Source: Methanobacteriota archaeon
GTDB lineage: Archaea > Thermoplasmatota > Poseidoniia > MGIII > CG-Epi1
NCBI GenBank assembly: GCA_003193815.1
Contig: PSPB01000037.1
Span: forward strand, 1-6,096
DNA: 6,096 nt
Reading direction: 5' to 3'
Both the position numbers and the translations under genes were made by a program. The notes below the pieces were generated by a model. That model was not told the DNA's origin and did not search any database. It saw only the letters and a list, made by a program, of their open reading frames with translations. Positions 5,684 through 6,096 of the stretch are shown in pieces (within the stretch, counting starts at the first letter, position 1; every line of letters starts with the position of its first letter).

Positions 5684-6096
5684 CCTGCACCTCCAGCACG
5701 GCCGCCGAGGTAGGCCTCGATGACTTCGCTGCTCGCCTTGACCTCGTTGGGGGTGCCCTCCATCAGCACCCGGCCGCGGTCCATCACCACGATACGGTCA
5801 ACTCCCTGCCGCAGGATGAAGTCCATGTTATGCTCAATGACCACCACCGAGATGCCGGTCTCGTTGACGATGCGGTGCAGGTCGTTGAAAATCTTGTCGG
5901 CCAGTGGCCCCGCGACGCCCGCGACCGGCTCGTCGAGCAGCAGCAGCTGCGGTTCGCCCATCAGCGCGCGCCCGATATCGACCAGCTTCGACTGCCCGCC
6001 CGAGAGCTCGCTGGTCAGGTTGTGCGCCATGTGCCGTATCTGCAGCTGGTCCAGCACCTCGTAAGCGCGCCGCACTCGAGCCAGCTCCTCCTCCCG
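5680..6096 (-). CDS. livG: branched-chain/polar amino-acid ABC transporter, ATP-binding protein LivG, C-terminal part
   Basis: The frame is open through the window edge, giving the last 138 residues of an about 250-residue LivG ATPase; the Walker A and Q-loop half is outside. A GTG at 6075 is internal, not a start, because seven in-frame codons (REEELAR) precede it and the domain is incomplete. Visible are the ABC signature LSGGQ (31-35 of the fragment), Walker B LLLLDEP (51-57), switch histidine His89 in VIEHNMDF, and the LivG-specific C-terminal tail EVIEAYLGG (124-132). The D-loop region reads AGVAGPLAD (59-67), where many LivG proteins have AGxNP, a mild departure. It is co-translated with livF through an ATGA overlap. 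Permease and binding-protein genes are expected further right of the window, upstream in the operon (inference). Confidence 0.94.
   Translation of the reverse strand, partial: REEELARVRRAYEVLDQLQIRHMAHNLTSELSGGQSKLVDIGRALMGEPQLLLLDEPVAGVAGPLADKIFNDLHRIVNETGISVVVIEHNMDFILRQGVDRIVVMDRGRVLMEGTPNEVKASSEVIEAYLGGRAGGAG
5688..5694 (-). promoter_or_regulatory. strong Shine-Dalgarno of livF
   Basis: Minus-strand GGAGGTG, within the end of livG, lies 4 nt before the livF ATG. It complements the 16S rRNA 3' end almost fully and fixes the livF start at 5683. It contrasts with the weak or absent sites before the P5CDH and transaldolase genes, which appear to open transcription units. Confidence 0.75.

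Noticed and set aside
6055..6075. GTG at 6075 as the start of livG
   Set aside because: The frame is open to the window edge and the ATPase would lack Walker A and the Q-loop; it is an internal valine codon.

Overview
The window is a compact, GC-rich (roughly 60-65% by eye) prokaryotic chromosomal segment with about 97% coding density. It has no RNA genes, mobile elements or CRISPR. Three genes read rightward: the 3' end of msrA, a eukaryote-like (ALDH4-type) P5C dehydrogenase, and a LysE/RhtB-type exporter. Five genes read leftward: the 3' part of livG, livF, a short transaldolase, an unrecognised repeat protein that looks like a beta-propeller, and an EamA/DMT transporter. The two groups converge at about 2526-2531 with only 6 bp between stop codons.

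The organism cannot be named from the sequence. Two hints point to an archaeon. First, genes that open transcription units (P5CDH, transaldolase) lack a good Shine-Dalgarno but have an AT-rich TATA-like hexamer ending about 20-25 nt before the ATG, as expected for leaderless mRNAs. Second, the operon-internal livF has a near-perfect GGAGGTG. A GC-rich marine Thermoplasmatota/Euryarchaeota-like genome would fit, but a bacterium is not excluded; this is inference.

Functionally the window leans toward amino-acid handling: branched-chain/polar amino-acid ABC uptake (LivG-LivF), glutamate semialdehyde oxidation in proline/arginine/ornithine breakdown (P5CDH), amino-acid or metabolite export (LysE-like) and a DMT-type metabolite transporter. 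Transaldolase belongs to the non-oxidative pentose phosphate pathway and MsrA to protein repair. livG and livF are linked by an ATGA overlap, and transaldolase and the repeat protein by a GTGA overlap. EamA follows the repeat gene by 22 bp, so transaldolase-propeller-EamA is probably one transcription unit with a promoter in the 62-bp gap after livF.

The least explained gene is the 263-residue repeat protein (3469-4260, minus). It is built from about seven 34-39-residue units with a Leu-Tyr-Asp-Gly-Gly core and, in the first three units, an aligned Cys-x-His.
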